From Bacillota bacterium (GTDB lineage: Bacteria > Bacillota > Bacilli > Paenibacillales > Paenibacillaceae), in NCBI GenBank assembly GCA_023386495.1, contig JAEWJS010000019.1:1-54092 (forward strand): DNA of 54,092 nt. Direction: 5' to 3'. The stretch's first letter is position 1. Every line of letters starts with the position of its first letter. The position numbers and the translations under genes are program-made. Under the pieces are notes generated by a model. That model was given only the letters and a program-made list of their open reading frames with translations. It ran no database searches and was not told the origin of the DNA. Positions 23,488-32,352 of this stretch are shown here, one piece after another.

Positions 23488-24600
23488 TTACGGCAGAAGC
23501 GGTTGGAACTGGCTTGTAATCGCTTGATGGCCGTTGTTCGCCTCGTAGGCTTCCTCGCGCTCGACCTCGAACTTCTCCATGATCGGCAGGTCGCTTACGG
23601 AGAATAGGTAGGAATCCTCCGATGCCGCATGCTCATGCCACGCCCAGTTCGGGATGACGAGGAAATCGCCCTCGGACCAGTCGAAGCGAACGCCGTCGAT
23701 GACCGAGTAGCCGGAGCCCTTGTACACTTGATAGATAACCGAATGGGTATGGCGATGCGCTCTCGAATGGAAGTTCTTCGGCAGCTTATGCATCCAGGAT
23801 GCAATGTTAGGGTTCGCGGTCTTGCCGTTCGACGGGTTGATGAACTCGACGGCATACCCGTCGAATGGATCCGGCTCGTATTGGCTCAAGCCGTTGATCG
23901 CCGCCGAAGTCTGCGCCCACTTATAGGAGCCGAGTGGGGCCACCTTAGGCTGGCGGTCCGAGATTGGACGCACCATGCCGCCCTCGTAACGGCGCGCAGA
24001 ATGGTTGTCCGGTACCTGGGGCTGTTCGATCTTGTCCGGATACGGCTCGAAGAACGTTCCGCCGATGGCGTAGATCGTAGGGATGTCCAGGCAATCCATC
24101 CAGATCATCGGCTTGTCGCCCGGATGGGAGTGGCCATGCCACAAGCCCTTAGGCGTCGTAAGGAAGTCGCCTTCCTCCATGAAGATGCGCTCGCCTTGGA
24201 CGATCGTGTAGGCGCCTTCGCCCTTCATGATGAAGCGCAGCGCACTCTGCGTATGCCGATGCGAAGGGGCAGTCTCGCCAGGCAGGATCAACTGAACGGC
24301 GGCATACAGCGTCTGCGTAGTCGATGCCCAGCCCCAAGGCTGCCGGCCGGTTAAGCCAGGATTCTGCAGGTAGATGGCACGCCGCTCGCCGCCCCGGTCA
24401 GGGGTGAAGATCTCTCTGGCAGCCATCAGCTTGTCATGCAGCAGCTCCCATTTCCATAAGTAGGGGACGGCCTGCGGCTTAGGCGTATGATGCATAAGGG
24501 CAGGAATGGCATTCCACAACGGTCCTAGATAATAGCGCTCGATATCCTCGTTAAAGTCCTTCACGATCTTACTCTGGAAAAAATCGTTCGTCTCAGCCAT
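23488..24600 (-). CDS. Gentisate 1,2-dioxygenase
   Basis: Opens the ring of gentisate (2,5-dihydroxybenzoate) with O2 to give maleylpyruvate. 370 residues, two cupin domains. The N-terminal one has the signature APSHRHTQSALRFIMKGEGAY with iron ligands His114 and His116, and His155 in WHGHSH. The C-terminal one keeps HSRAHRHTHSVIYQVYKGSG and WAWHEH. GGAGG lies 10 bases before the ATG. It is the last gene of a three-gene operon behind the FAH hydrolase and the DinB-fold gene. Gene set and order strongly support the gentisate route over 1-hydroxy-2-naphthoate or salicylate cleavage by the same family. Confidence 0.9.
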   Translation of the reverse strand: MAETNDFFQSKIVKDFNEDIERYYLGPLWNAIPALMHHTPKPQAVPYLWKWELLHDKLMAAREIFTPDRGGERRAIYLQNPGLTGRQPWGWASTTQTLYAAVQLILPGETAPSHRHTQSALRFIMKGEGAYTIVQGERIFMEEGDFLTTPKGLWHGHSHPGDKPMIWMDCLDIPTIYAIGGTFFEPYPDKIEQPQVPDNHSARRYEGGMVRPISDRQPKVAPLGSYKWAQTSAAINGLSQYEPDPFDGYAVEFINPSNGKTANPNIASWMHKLPKNFHSRAHRHTHSVIYQVYKGSGYSVIDGVRFDWSEGDFLVIPNWAWHEHAASEDSYLFSVSDLPIMEKFEVEREEAYEANNGHQAITSQFQPLLP

Positions 24601-24629
24601 GCGAATCGCGCCTCCTTCTGCTATCCTGA

Positions 24630-25118
24630 CTAGTTCTGCGCTTGAAACTGCTCGAGATTGCGCGCAATCTGCTTGACATGCGATGCCGCGTGATCGACCA
24701 GCAGATGCTGGATGACGAATGACAGCGGCTTCGTCCCGAAGCGTGGGTTGCGGCTCGGCGATTCCTGCTGCAGTTCATCGTCCGTAATCGGCCCAAGGAC
24801 AAGCGCGACTTGCTCCTTGGCCTTCCCGATCGAAGCAAGCACCTCCTCCGGCGAACGGCTGCCGACAGCCGCCAAGGCAGCTAGCCGTCGCTCGTCTTGA
24901 AGGCCGCGTCCCCATTCGGTTCCGGGCTTCTCCAGCAGCCGGTTGATTTCATCGAGCCAGTAGGGGATGGCTTCGTCCACATGGACCAGCACCTCCATAA
25001 CCGACCACTTATCCTCAGCGGGCTTCCAGTTAAGCGCCTCGGCGCTTAACGCTTGGGATGCTGTAATAATCGCCTCCAACGATTGCTGCGTGCTCTGAAT
25101 CGCTTCTTGCATGTTCAT
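24630..25118 (-). CDS. DinB/YfiT-fold protein, candidate thiol-dependent maleylpyruvate isomerase
   Basis: 162 residues, a four-helix bundle of the DinB/YfiT superfamily. The metal triad is visible as His46 (VLVHVDEA), His143 and His147 (DHAASHVKQI); W38 SVMEVLVHV fits the family. It sits between gentisate dioxygenase and an FAH hydrolase, exactly where a maleylpyruvate isomerase is needed. The mycothiol-dependent maleylpyruvate isomerase of actinobacteria has this same fold. Bacillota make bacillithiol instead, so I infer a bacillithiol- (or other thiol-) dependent isomerase. The function is inference from fold and context. AGGAGG lies 8 bases before the ATG; 12 bp from the FAH gene. Confidence 0.75.
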   Translation of the reverse strand: MNMQEAIQSTQQSLEAIITASQALSAEALNWKPAEDKWSVMEVLVHVDEAIPYWLDEINRLLEKPGTEWGRGLQDERRLAALAAVGSRSPEEVLASIGKAKEQVALVLGPITDDELQQESPSRNPRFGTKPLSFVIQHLLVDHAASHVKQIARNLEQFQAQN

Positions 25119-25130
25119 GGCATGATCCTC

Positions 25131-26066
25131 CTATTCGCTTGTTCTCACGGTATTCTCGAGCGCGCCGATCTTCTCGATCTCGATCCGCACGACATCGCCG
25201 TCTTGCAGGAATACTTGCGGGTCGCGCGCGAAGCCTACGCCGCCCGGCGTACCCGTAAGGATGACGTCGCCGGGTTCCAGCGTCATTAAGCCGGACAGGA
25301 ACTCGACCAAGCGAGGTACCGTGAAGACGAGATTCGCGGTATTCGAGCGTTGGCGCTCTTCGCCGTTCACCGTCAGCACGACCTCGAGACCCGACGGGTT
25401 CGTGAGCTCGTCGGCGGTAACAAGCCAAGGCCCCATCGGGGCGCTGCCGTCGACGGCCTTGCCCTGCATCCATTGGATCGTTCTGCGCTGGATATCGCGG
25501 TAAGTCACGTCGTTGGCGATCGTATAGCCGGCAACATAGTCCAGGGCGTCAGCCTGGGTTACATTGCGCGCCCGTCTGCCGATGACGAATACGAATTCCG
25601 CCTCATAGTCAAGCTGCTCCGAGATCGGGTAGTACGGAATATCGTCTTGCGGCCCGATAATTGTGTTCGGGTATTTGGCGAATACGACCGGATGTTCGGG
25701 CAGCTCGCGCTTCATCTCCAGAATGTGCTCGCGATAGTTGTGGCCGACGCAGATCATTTTGCTTGGCTGAATGACCGGCGCCTCGAGCTTCACGGCTTCA
25801 AGACGGTGAATGACGGGATAAGCGATCGAATCGGCATGGCTGATCGCGTAAGCCGCGGCATTCGCGGCAAGCTCCATGCTGGTCTTGCCGCCTTGCAGGA
25901 ATTCCACCATGTTCGCGGGGACGTAGGCGTCCGCGATCTGCTTGGCGCGGATCATGCCTTCTGCTTCTAGCTGCGCGACGTACGCGTAGTTGAGGTCAAT
26001 GACCGTCTCATCCTGGATGCAGCCGATACGTGTCGTACCAGCCGTGCTATAACTGACTAGCTTCAT
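25131..26066 (-). CDS. Fumarylacetoacetate hydrolase family protein (fumarylpyruvate hydrolase)
   Basis: Should cleave fumarylpyruvate to fumarate and pyruvate, the last gentisate step. 311 residues. The FAH core is complete: MICVGHNYREHILEM, the metal-binding LDYEAEFVFVIG (Glu155, Glu157) and GYTIANDVTYRDIQ (Asp186), then QWMQGKAVDGSAPMGPWLV and LTGTPGGVGFARDP. The substrate is inferred from the operon; direct hydrolysis of maleylpyruvate would make the DinB protein dispensable. It is the first gene of the operon, with TGGAGGAC upstream of the ATG. No strong promoter is seen ahead of it. Confidence 0.85.
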   Translation of the reverse strand: MKLVSYSTAGTTRIGCIQDETVIDLNYAYVAQLEAEGMIRAKQIADAYVPANMVEFLQGGKTSMELAANAAAYAISHADSIAYPVIHRLEAVKLEAPVIQPSKMICVGHNYREHILEMKRELPEHPVVFAKYPNTIIGPQDDIPYYPISEQLDYEAEFVFVIGRRARNVTQADALDYVAGYTIANDVTYRDIQRRTIQWMQGKAVDGSAPMGPWLVTADELTNPSGLEVVLTVNGEERQRSNTANLVFTVPRLVEFLSGLMTLEPGDVILTGTPGGVGFARDPQVFLQDGDVVRIEIEKIGALENTVRTSE

Positions 26067-26373
26067 TGGGAATCGTCCTCCATCTACTCTTTTTATAATG
26101 AAGATTACCAGTATCGAAGCCTGCTTGGTAGTTCACGCATGGCGAATTTCCGGGTTCATAATTCATACGCCATAGAGGATTGACTTCTCGACAGCGGCTT
26201 GCTAGTTGGCGTTGCCTGCTGGCGATTCGTCCACAACGTTTGAATCTTAAGCGGTATTTTCAGCCATGATGCATGTTATATCCGGCGAGCCCTTTCATTA
26301 CAATGATCTTGAAATGTCATGTCCTGAGGCTGCGGGACGGACTGTGCGACTGCTAACGAGAGGGAGGATGTTC
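26067..26373. other. Divergent intergenic region between gentisate operon and CapA 1
   Basis: 307 bp that must contain both promoters. No convincing consensus pair is visible; TATAAA lies on the minus strand about 30 bases before the FAH gene. A near-identical 11-bp word GCTTGGTAGTT / GCTTGCTAGTT occurs at 26123 and 26197, 74 bp (seven turns) apart, and could be a paired regulator site. No gene or RNA is seen. Confidence 0.4.
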
Positions 26374-27486
26374 ATGGATCAATCCAGCGTTACCCTGCTT
26401 AATGTCGGCGATATTATTTTAGGACCGGATCCGGAGCGATATTTTAGCCAGGTGAAGCCTACGCTGCTCGCGGCCGATCTCGTGGTCGGCCAGCTGGAGG
26501 TCACCCATACGACTCGCGACGCGAAGGCGGTCGAGCTTGATCGGCTGCCCGACAACCTGAGCCCGCTGGCCTCGTGCGGCTTCGATCTCGTCACGATGGC
26601 AGGCAACCATCTGATGGATGCCGGCGTCGAGGGCGTCGAGGATTCGATGGCTTGGCTTCGCGAGCACCGCATTGCGTACGCAGGCGCGGGAATGACGCTG
26701 GAGGAGGCGCGGCGGCCGGTCATTCTCGAGAAGAACGGGACACGCATCGGGTATCTGAACTATAACTGCGTCGGCCCCAAGTCGACTTGGGCAGCGGCAG
26801 ATAAGCCCGGCAATGCGTATCTGGAGGTCATCACGCATTACGAGCTGGAGCATGAGACGCCGGGCGGTCCGCCCACCATCTATTCCTGGGCAACGATGCC
26901 GACCTTGAAGCGGATGGAAGAAGATATCGCGAAGCTTCGGCCGCAGTGCGATGTGCTCGTCGTCGCATTCCACAAGGGAATCGGCCATACGCCGGCCAAG
27001 CTGGCGCAATACGAGCAGCAGGTGTCCTACGCGGCAATCGATGCAGGAGCGGATCTCATCGTCGCGCATCATGCCCACATCCTGAGAGGGATCGAGCTCT
27101 ATAAGGGCAAGGCGATCTATCACGGCTTATGCAATTTCGTGACTTGGGTACCGCTTCTTGCGCCTTCGGACGATAAGGACCCGGATTCCTGGACGATGAA
27201 GCGGATCGAATTTTTCGGCTTCCGGCCAGATCCGGATTATCCGACGTATCCGTTTCACCCGGAAGCGATCTACACCATCATTGCGCGAACGGAAATCCGC
27301 GAAGGACGAATCGTTCGCAACAGCTTCCTGCCTTGCCTGATCGACAAGTCGGGCATGCCGATCATACTGCAGCGCGACGAACAGGGGCAGCAAGTATTCG
27401 ACTACATGGAGGCCATTACGCGCAAGGCGCGGCTGAACGCGAAGTATGAATGGTACGGCAACGAAATCGTAGTCAGCGAATCGTGA
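26374..27486 (+). CDS. CapA-family metalloprotein 1
   Basis: 370 residues of the PGA_cap/CapA metallophosphoesterase-like fold. The conserved positions are present: LLNVGDIILG, GQLEVTHTT, TMAGNHLMDAG, AFHKGIGHTP and IVAHHAHILRG. Unlike capsule CapA it has no N-terminal membrane anchor or signal, so it is cytoplasmic, and the usual HWG motif is HKG. That argues against poly-glutamate capsule work and for hydrolysis of a small molecule. It is a close paralogue of the protein at 42093. The start is ATG 26374 (GGGAGG 7 bases ahead); earlier ATGs overlap or precede this site. Probably in an operon with the acyl-CoA ligase 31 bp downstream. Confidence 0.8.
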   Translation: MDQSSVTLLNVGDIILGPDPERYFSQVKPTLLAADLVVGQLEVTHTTRDAKAVELDRLPDNLSPLASCGFDLVTMAGNHLMDAGVEGVEDSMAWLREHRIAYAGAGMTLEEARRPVILEKNGTRIGYLNYNCVGPKSTWAAADKPGNAYLEVITHYELEHETPGGPPTIYSWATMPTLKRMEEDIAKLRPQCDVLVVAFHKGIGHTPAKLAQYEQQVSYAAIDAGADLIVAHHAHILRGIELYKGKAIYHGLCNFVTWVPLLAPSDDKDPDSWTMKRIEFFGFRPDPDYPTYPFHPEAIYTIIARTEIREGRIVRNSFLPCLIDKSGMPIILQRDEQGQQVFDYMEAITRKARLNAKYEWYGNEIVVSES

Positions 27487-27517
27487 AAGCGTTACCAGAT
27501 ACAAGGAGGGAGAAAGG

Positions 27518-29056
27518 ATGGGAGCGAGCAATCCGAACCTCACCGTATGGGAGATGTTCGCGAGAGGTGCGCAAGCGAATCCGGATCGGGAAGCGGTCTA
27601 TGATCTGATCCGCAGAGTGACATACGGCGAGCTTGAACGGGAAGCAGAGCATGCGGCCAGCATGCTGCTGTCGCTCGGGATCGCAGCCGGCGATCGCGTA
27701 GCGGCGGCGCTGCCGAATTGGCATGAGACCGTCGTTCTCTATCTAGCAGCAACGCGGCTCGGCGCGGTGCTTGTGCCGTTCAATCCGAAATACCGCGCGC
27801 ATGAAATGAAGAGCATCCTGGCGAATTCAGAGGCATCGCTTCTGTTGGTCTGCGAAGAATTCGAACATGTCGAGCTCGAAGCGATCCAGCCTATGGTGAA
27901 GGAGATCATTACGGTTCGATACCGCAAGCCGGGGCTGCGATCCTATGATCAATTGCTGGCCGAGACTACGCCGGCAGCGCTGCCGGAGGTGCAGCTGCTC
28001 GCCTCCGACATCTTCTGCATCCTATACACTTCCGGGACGACCGGAACGCCGAAGGGAGCGCTCATCACCCATCATGCGCTTGTCCAATCCGGGATTGCGA
28101 TCGGCGAGAGCATGCGCTGCACGGATCAGGATGTGTTCTTGATCTTGGCGCCGATCTTCCATGTGTTCGGCCTAGGCTGCAATCTGCTGTCGGCCTTCCA
28201 TTGCGGAGCCAGGATGGTGCTGCTCGATAAGTTCAAGGCCGCCAAGGCGCTGGAGCTCATCCAAGAGGAGAAGGTCACGATCCAGCATGCCGTGCCTTCG
28301 ATGCTGAACTTGGAACTCAAGGACCCAGACTTGCGCAAGTACGACTTGTCGTCCTTGCGGGCAGGCATGACAGGCGCCGCGCCTTGTCCTCCCGACGTCA
28401 TCCGCGCGGTGAGAGAGGATCTGGGCATGGTGCTCAGCATCTCCTACGGCGCAACCGAGACGGGAACGGTGACGATTACGGCCTATGACGACAAGGAAGA
28501 GCGCATCTATCATACGATCGGCAAAGCCGTCGACGGCGTTGAAGTGAAGATCGTGAACGAGCATCGCGAAGAGGTCCGAACCGGCGATGTCGGCGAGATC
28601 GCTTGCCGCGGCTTCGGAATTATGAAGGGGTATCATCGCATGGCCGAGCAGACGGCGGAGGTGCTGGATGCCGAAGGCTGGTTCTATACCGGCGACCTGG
28701 GCACGATGGACGCGGACGGTTACGTTACCTATGCGGGGCGGAAAAAAGAGCTCATCATACGCGGCGGGTTCAACATTTATCCACAGGAGATCGAGGGCTT
28801 GCTGCAGCGGCATCCCAAAATATTAGAGAGTGCCGTGATCGGTCTGCCCGATCCCGTCATGGGCGAAATCGCCTGCGCCGCAGTGAAGGTTAAACCGGGC
28901 GAAATGGCGGACATGGAAGAAATCATTGCGTTCCTGAAGCTGCAGATCGCGCCCTATAAGCTGCCTTCCAAGGTCGTGTTCATGGACGAATTGCCCGCAA
29001 CTGCCAGCGGCAAGGTGCAGAAAGCCAAGCTGCGGGATCAACTGATGCAGGGCTAA
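27518..29056 (+). CDS. AMP-forming acyl-CoA ligase
   Basis: 512 residues, class I adenylate-forming enzyme that activates a carboxylic acid as acyl-AMP and then acyl-CoA. Motifs: ATP loop YTSGTTGTPKG (170-180), APIFHVFGLG, YGATET, YTGDLGTMD, RKKELIIRGGFNIYP and the catalytic lysine near Lys499 in TASGKVQK. The size and the FHVFGL segment fit medium/aryl acid ligases (FadK/benzoate-CoA-like), but the acid is not readable from sequence. AGGAGGGAGAAAGG precedes the ATG. It lies after CapA 1 and ends in a terminator. It would feed CoA thioesters to the HADH-hydratase fusion that follows. Confidence 0.9.
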   Translation: MGASNPNLTVWEMFARGAQANPDREAVYDLIRRVTYGELEREAEHAASMLLSLGIAAGDRVAAALPNWHETVVLYLAATRLGAVLVPFNPKYRAHEMKSILANSEASLLLVCEEFEHVELEAIQPMVKEIITVRYRKPGLRSYDQLLAETTPAALPEVQLLASDIFCILYTSGTTGTPKGALITHHALVQSGIAIGESMRCTDQDVFLILAPIFHVFGLGCNLLSAFHCGARMVLLDKFKAAKALELIQEEKVTIQHAVPSMLNLELKDPDLRKYDLSSLRAGMTGAAPCPPDVIRAVREDLGMVLSISYGATETGTVTITAYDDKEERIYHTIGKAVDGVEVKIVNEHREEVRTGDVGEIACRGFGIMKGYHRMAEQTAEVLDAEGWFYTGDLGTMDADGYVTYAGRKKELIIRGGFNIYPQEIEGLLQRHPKILESAVIGLPDPVMGEIACAAVKVKPGEMADMEEIIAFLKLQIAPYKLPSKVVFMDELPATASGKVQKAKLRDQLMQG

Positions 29057-29076
29057 GCCATTGCAGGCGTCCTATA

Positions 29077-29108
29077 CAGCGGATCTATTCCCCGATCGGC
29101 TGTTTTTT
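29077..29108 (+). terminator. Terminator after the acyl-CoA ligase
   Basis: CAGCGGATC pairs with GATCGGCTG (one mismatch), loop of 8, followed by six T. Confidence 0.8.
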
Positions 29109-29214
29109 CCTTAAAACAGATAAATTTCCGACCTGATTTTCCTACATTATGAACGTACTCTTCCACACCAGTAAATTTTACAATGATAGAAACTCAAGGC
29201 AAGGAGAATGGACA

Positions 29215-31278
29215 ATGACAAATAAACAAATGAAAGTGGGTGTCGTAGGGGCCGGCAACATGGGCTCCGGCATCGCACAGAAACTTGCGCATGAGGGCTT
29301 AGAGGTTGTGCTGGTCGATATCGCCAAGGACCAGGTTGCACGAGGCGTCTCGATCATTAGCAATACGCTCGACGAAGGGGTCAAGCGCGGCATTTTCAGC
29401 GAGAAGGACGTGAAGGAAACGCTCGCCCGCATCCATGCGACGTCATCGTATGACGCGCTCAAGGATGCTGATCTGGTTATAGAGGCCGTCTTCGAGAACT
29501 TGGAAGTGAAAGGAGACGTCTTCAAGAAGTTGGATGAGGTATGCGACGAGAAAACGATACTCGCTACCAACACGTCCAGCTTATATGTCAAGGATCTCGC
29601 AACGTTCACCAATCGTCCGGACCGTGTCATCGGCATGCACTACTTCTACCATCCAGCCAAGAACAGACTGGTAGAAGTCATTCCGCATGAAGGTACAAGC
29701 AAGGCAACGATCGACAAGACGCTGCTGATCGGCAAGCTGCATAACAAGACGTGCATCGTGGTGAAGGATGCCCCCGGCTTCGCGGTCAATCGATACTTCG
29801 TATGCTTCCTCAACGAATCCGTTCATCTCTTGCAAGAGGGCGTAGCCAACATTCCGACGATCGACGAGGCGGCCAAGCAAGGGTTCGATATCGGCATGGG
29901 ACCGTTCGAGCTCATGAATGTGACCGGCGTTCCGATAGCCGAGCACTCCGCGACTTATATGGCCAAGGAGATCGGCCCGTTCTATGCGCCGGCGGAATTG
30001 CTGCGGAAGCAGGTTGCCGAGCGGAAGGACTGGGATCTCGGCGGCCAAGTCGACACCTCCAAGTTCGAGATCATCAACCGTAGAATCTACGCGGCCGTGT
30101 TCGGAGCAGCGGGGGCCCAGGTGGACGAAGGCGTGGCGAGCATCGAGGATACGGACCGCGGTGCCAAGATCGGACTTCGCTGGAAGCTGGGGCCGTTCGA
30201 GCTGATGAACCAAGTCGGCGTCAAGGATGCGTACGCGATGGTACAGGAGCTGCATGCGAGCCGTCCAGGCGCGCATCTGCCCGAAGTGATGAAGAAGCAG
30301 GCAGAGCTCGGCAAGCCTTATGCATTCCAGTATATCGATTCGGAGACCAAGAACGGCATCGCATATATTACGATCAACCGTCCGGAAGCGATGAATGCGT
30401 TGAATCCGGTTGTCGTCGATCAGCTGGAACAGGCCTTCGACCAGGCGGAGCAGGATCCGCAGGTGAACGGGATCGCGATTCAAGGCGCCGGCAAGGCGTT
30501 CGTCGCGGGAGCCGACATCAAGCATTTCATCGAGTGCATTCAGAACGGTCAGCTAGATGAGAACATTGCGTTTACGAAGCGAGGCCATGCATTGCTCCGC
30601 AAATTGGAGACCTCGCCTAAGCTAACGGTTGCCGTGCTGGACGGCCTGTCGCTCGGCGGCGGAAGCGAGCTTGCCTTGGCTTGTCAAGCCATCGTCGCGA
30701 CCGATCAAGGCTCCATGGCTTTCCCGGAGAGCGGCCTCGGCATCTACCCCGGACTGGGCGGCATGCTGCGCACGAACCATCAGGTCGGCAAGGAGCTGAC
30801 CAAGTATTATACGTTCACCGGCAAGAAGATCGATGCAAGGGAAGGCAAGGATCTAGGCTTGATCACGGAGCTCGTGGAGATGGAGCAGATCGAATCGACG
30901 GTCGAAGCAATGGTCCGGCGCGGCAAGCATGATAAATACGCAAAACGGGACATTCCGTCGGCTTATTCGGAATATGTCACGGCCTTCTCGGATGACAATG
31001 TCAAGCGCTTGCTGAACGGAGAAACGGTGCAGGGCGTAAGCCATGAGCTTGCGGCGCAATTGGCAAAAGTCATTTCGTACAAGGGCATCATCGCGCTTGA
31101 GACGATGAACGAGCTGATCGATAAGCAATCGAGGCTGAGCATTGACGAGGGCATCGAGCTCGAGCTTGCAGGACTGGCGGCGATCTTCACGACGAAGGAC
31201 GCGCTGAGCGGACTGACGGCGGCCTTGACAGGCAAGCGGCCGACCTTCGAGACCAAGATCGGCGGAAGAACGGCCTAA
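29215..31278 (+). CDS. 3-hydroxyacyl-CoA dehydrogenase / enoyl-CoA hydratase fusion
   Basis: 687 residues carrying two beta-oxidation steps. Residues 1-290 are the NAD-dependent dehydrogenase (VGVVGAGNMGSGIAQKLA; HYFYHPAKNRLVEVIPHEGT; DAPGFAVNRYF) and 290-390 a second C-terminal helical copy (KLGPFELMNQVG). From about 390 comes the crotonase domain: GIAYITINRPEAMNALNP, oxyanion GKAFVAGADIKHF and DGLSLGGGSELALACQ, FPESGLGIYPGLGG. The dehydrogenase-first order is that of FadN and archaeal types, opposite to FadB. The Glu in the PESGLG loop supports hydratase activity. The start is ATG 29215 with AAGGAG upstream. It is a single gene between a terminator and a large hairpin. Confidence 0.92.
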   Translation: MTNKQMKVGVVGAGNMGSGIAQKLAHEGLEVVLVDIAKDQVARGVSIISNTLDEGVKRGIFSEKDVKETLARIHATSSYDALKDADLVIEAVFENLEVKGDVFKKLDEVCDEKTILATNTSSLYVKDLATFTNRPDRVIGMHYFYHPAKNRLVEVIPHEGTSKATIDKTLLIGKLHNKTCIVVKDAPGFAVNRYFVCFLNESVHLLQEGVANIPTIDEAAKQGFDIGMGPFELMNVTGVPIAEHSATYMAKEIGPFYAPAELLRKQVAERKDWDLGGQVDTSKFEIINRRIYAAVFGAAGAQVDEGVASIEDTDRGAKIGLRWKLGPFELMNQVGVKDAYAMVQELHASRPGAHLPEVMKKQAELGKPYAFQYIDSETKNGIAYITINRPEAMNALNPVVVDQLEQAFDQAEQDPQVNGIAIQGAGKAFVAGADIKHFIECIQNGQLDENIAFTKRGHALLRKLETSPKLTVAVLDGLSLGGGSELALACQAIVATDQGSMAFPESGLGIYPGLGGMLRTNHQVGKELTKYYTFTGKKIDAREGKDLGLITELVEMEQIESTVEAMVRRGKHDKYAKRDIPSAYSEYVTAFSDDNVKRLLNGETVQGVSHELAAQLAKVISYKGIIALETMNELIDKQSRLSIDEGIELELAGLAAIFTTKDALSGLTAALTGKRPTFETKIGGRTA

Positions 31279-31337
31279 TTGGATGAACGCATGGAGAAGT
31301 GCCCTATACTGTAAGGGCACCTTCATGCATCATCCAA
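31279..31337 (+). other. Large hairpin directly after the HADH-hydratase stop
   Basis: Arms TTGGATGA...GTGCCCT and AGGGCAC...TCATCCAA pair over about 20 bp with small bulges. It starts on the base after the stop codon and has no T-run. It may partly stop transcription or protect the upstream mRNA end. Confidence 0.65.
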
Positions 31338-31353
31338 CGATTTCTCGTTCGTG

Positions 31354-31367
31354 TGGAAGCGCTGACA
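31354..31367 (+). promoter_or_regulatory. cre-like CcpA site before the ABC transporter genes
   Basis: TGGAAGCGCTGACA matches 13 of 14 positions of the cre consensus TGWAANCGNTNWCA. It lies 24 bases before the first permease start. With no good promoter nearby it could act as a roadblock to transcription from upstream. Confidence 0.6.
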
Positions 31368-31391
31368 ATTTAGGAGAAGGAGCCCTGGATC

Positions 31392-32339
31392 ATGCTTACA
31401 TTCATAGTGCGAAGGATACTGCAGACGATCATCATCCTGTTCATCGTTAGCGTCATCGTATTCTTGATCATGCACCTGCTTCCAGGTGATCCCGTCGAAA
31501 TTATGATGGGAGATTACGCATCGCAGGAGGAAATGGAGCAGATGCGGGAGGAGCTCGGGCTCAATAAGCCGCTTCCGCTCCAGTACGTGCATTGGGTAAC
31601 GAACGTGCTTCAAGGGGATCTAGGAGAATCGATCGCTTACAATCAGAGCGTGAATGATCTGGTGAAGCAGCGGCTGCCGATCTCCTTCCACATCGGATTC
31701 CTGTCATTCGCATTGGCGATCATGATCGGCATTCCTGCGGGGATCATCGCGGCCGTGAAGCGGGGCGGGTGGCTGGACTCGCTGATAACGGTTACCGCTA
31801 ACCTGGGCATGGCAGTGCCGGTATTCTGGCTGGGCATCCTCGGGGTGTACCTGTTCAGCTTGCAGTTGGGATGGCTCCCCGTACAGGGCTATACGTCACC
31901 GGGCGACGACTTCTGGCGAAGCATGCATCAGAGTATCATGCCTGTCGTGCTGTTATCGCTCATCTCGCTTGCTTCCTTAACGAGGCAGACCCGATCCTCG
32001 ATGCTGGAAGTCATTCGGCAGGACTACATTCGTACCGCTCGCGCCAAAGGGTTGACGGAGAGCCGGGTTATTCTCAAGCATGCGCTCAGGAATGCGCTGA
32101 TTCCCGTCATTACGATACTCGGCATGGGTCTGGCGCATCTGGTCGGCGGCTCCGTGTTCATCGAGCAGGTATTCAATATTCCGGGCATGGGGCGCTTAAT
32201 GGTGCAATCCATCTTCGGCAAGGATTACATCGTCGTGCAGAGCGTCGTGCTGATCATTGCGTCTGTCGTCGCGCTGGGCAATTTGGCAGTTGATATTGCG
32301 TACGGATTCATCGATCCGCGAATCCGCTATAAGGGATAG
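31392..32339 (+). CDS. ABC transporter permease 1 (DppB/OppB type)
   Basis: 315 residues with six predicted membrane helices. The N-terminus (MLTFIVRRILQTIIILFIVS, MHLLPGDPVEIMMGD) and the cytoplasmic EAA-type loop (RTARAKGLTESRVILKHALRNALIP) mark it as the first permease of a peptide/opine/nickel-class importer. It forms the channel with permease 2. GGAGAAGGAG lies upstream of the ATG. It is the first gene of a long codirectional run (transporter, lipoprotein, MmgE, esterase 2, CapA 2, MFS, CapA 3) with short gaps or overlaps, likely one operon up to the terminator at 43268. Confidence 0.92.
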   Translation: MLTFIVRRILQTIIILFIVSVIVFLIMHLLPGDPVEIMMGDYASQEEMEQMREELGLNKPLPLQYVHWVTNVLQGDLGESIAYNQSVNDLVKQRLPISFHIGFLSFALAIMIGIPAGIIAAVKRGGWLDSLITVTANLGMAVPVFWLGILGVYLFSLQLGWLPVQGYTSPGDDFWRSMHQSIMPVVLLSLISLASLTRQTRSSMLEVIRQDYIRTARAKGLTESRVILKHALRNALIPVITILGMGLAHLVGGSVFIEQVFNIPGMGRLMVQSIFGKDYIVVQSVVLIIASVVALGNLAVDIAYGFIDPRIRYKG

Positions 32340-32352
32340 GGGAGTGCTTGCC

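Noticed and set aside
24630..25118. DNA-damage-inducible DinB role
   Set aside because: Only the fold name suggests it. The operon is a gentisate pathway, and there is no SOS box visible.
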